In this document: positions 62,938 through 64,000 of the stretch, in pieces
Layout: every line of letters begins with the position of its first letter
Numbering within the stretch: the first letter of the stretch is position 1
Assembly (NCBI RefSeq): GCF_001039355.2
Contig: NW_019775391.1
Span: forward strand, 499,541-563,540
Reading direction: 5' to 3'
Length of the DNA: 64,000 bases
Origin: Lingula anatina
Taxonomy: Eukaryota; Brachiopoda; Lingulata; Lingulida; Lingulidae
Program-made: the position numbers and the translations under genes
Notes under the pieces: model-generated
Seen by the model: only the letters and a program-made list of their open reading frames with translations
Told to the model about the DNA's origin: nothing
Database searches by the model: none

Positions 62938-64000
62938 CGTCTTTAATTCGCAAGGTCATGGCTGGGTCAGATCTCAGTTGGAGGCAGAACTCGTTTTATT
63001 TATACCATTTTTTTTCTCTAATTTTCAAAGGTGTGAATATTTTTCGTTCTTTTGGAAAGTACTCTTTCTATATATGTTATCAATTTGAATTTGAACCATT
63101 TTTTATCACTTTCCTTTGAAAAAAAAATGAAAAAGTTTCAATCACTTGTTTTCTACACTGTGGGATCTCATGGAAGACAAATGGTGAAAAGCAAATGTAT
63201 AATTAAGCCTAAAACCCACATAGGAATTAACCACTCGTGAGTCAGCCCAGACAGTTAGAAGTCAGAAGCATTCCCTGGTGATCTCAGTAATGAAGATCAT
63301 CATTCTTACATGACTGGCCGTTCTTGGATAGGATAAAAAGTATAACAAACTTAGTGGGTAATATGTATTTTCATCTGCCAGTACATTACCCTGTTCTCTG
63401 CAGGGGCTAATATAGCTAATAGGAATTTTTTCGGTTACAGTGTGGTAGTCAAGCTGAACCAGATCTCATTCACAAGTCTAAAGATGGAGTGCTTTGACTA
63501 GGTCTTTGCTTACTAGAGTGCATCATATAGTAACATTAAATGGGGAAGGCTGTCTGTTATTGTGTGTTCTGCGCTGCTAGGAGCAGAATCAATGGGCTGT
63601 GGTGGCAAAATCAGTTGTGGAACACTGGGCATTAGTGTCACTTTCAGACACCCTGAGTCTCTGCTTTGAATACCATAGGGGAGGGTATATGCCACTGTTA
63701 AGGGAATAGTCTGCATGGTTTCAGGCAGAGCACAGAGAGAAAAATACACTAACAAATTTCAAGAGGTGTTCAGCAATTTTCTAGTGCTTTTCATATCGCT
63801 CCATAGCTGAGCTGCAAATCCCACAGACCATTTAATAAATCATTTTTTTCACAGATTTCTTATAAATGACCATTTTGTGCACTCTGGCACTCTGGGTTTA
63901 CAGATGTAAATGCTGTTGTTTTATTCATAATGCAAGCACTTTCATTTTCATTTCTCAAGGTACTGGAAAGACGGGAAAGGCATTCAGTAAAGGATGGTTG
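62938..64000. other. 3' non-coding or intronic sequence to the window edge
   Basis: AT-rich, with no exon I can support. Several pyrimidine-rich acceptor-like sites occur (near 63415, 63440, 63855 and 63960), but most lead quickly to stops in the required phase. The last one stays open to the window edge for 14 codons without Pax-like sequence. Confidence 0.5.

Noticed and set aside
63960-64000. Possible exon start at the window edge
   Set aside because: The frame is open but only 14 codons are visible and they do not resemble the Pax C terminus.
1-64000. CRISPR arrays, bacterial operon signals, tRNA or rRNA genes
   Set aside because: Nothing resembling them was seen. The only tandem repeats are microsatellites and the assembly-like blocks.

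Overview
This is a eukaryotic, intron-rich and AT-rich window. I read it as most of one plus-strand gene: a Pax2/5/8-class transcription factor. The class call rests on the paired domain (split over exons at 38062-38445 and 41380-41577) and on an octapeptide, YSMSTILG, followed by a basic KRKRED stretch in the exon at 44840-45081. The extension after the paired domain, IVRNKAAEKAK, is what I associate with invertebrate rather than vertebrate members of the class. The organism is therefore probably an invertebrate bilaterian with a highly heterozygous genome, such as a lophotrochozoan, hemichordate or cephalochordate. I cannot decide between these from sequence alone.

Layout. Positions 1-4179 are non-coding with simple repeats and one long hairpin. 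Positions 4180-18010 hold a block present two to three times, joined by single N bases at 5505 and 11744. Each full copy carries a 126-bp intron in the presumed 5' UTR and a first coding exon (9071-9149 and 15328-15406). The copy pattern looks like an alternate haplotype scaffolded in line rather than a true triplication. Positions 18011-34878 are mostly non-coding, with a second possible first exon at 26869-27100. A third lies at 34879-34948 and a weak fourth at 35498-35564. All candidate first exons end in splice phase 1, which is what the first paired-domain exon needs.

The most striking feature is at 38062-38445. Two homologous 166-nt exons, each encoding the N-terminal half of the paired domain, sit side by side with only 52 nt between them. 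They differ at nearly every synonymous site but at only seven amino acids. Including both shifts the frame and meets a stop, so they look like mutually exclusive alternative exons.

Downstream exons encode the C-terminal half of the paired domain, the octapeptide region, an acidic segment, a Ser/Gly/Asn-rich segment, and three symmetric phase 1-1 exons (81, 192 and 114 nt). These three exons lie in a 4-kb block present twice around an N at 55697. A further 1360-bp block is repeated almost perfectly around an N at 61072. Joining one copy of each exon gives 1441 nt, or 480 codons plus one base, open throughout in the chosen frames. The conserved C-terminal end of the protein was not found, so the last exon is probably beyond position 64000. 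I see no other convincing gene, tRNA, rRNA, CRISPR array or intact mobile element.
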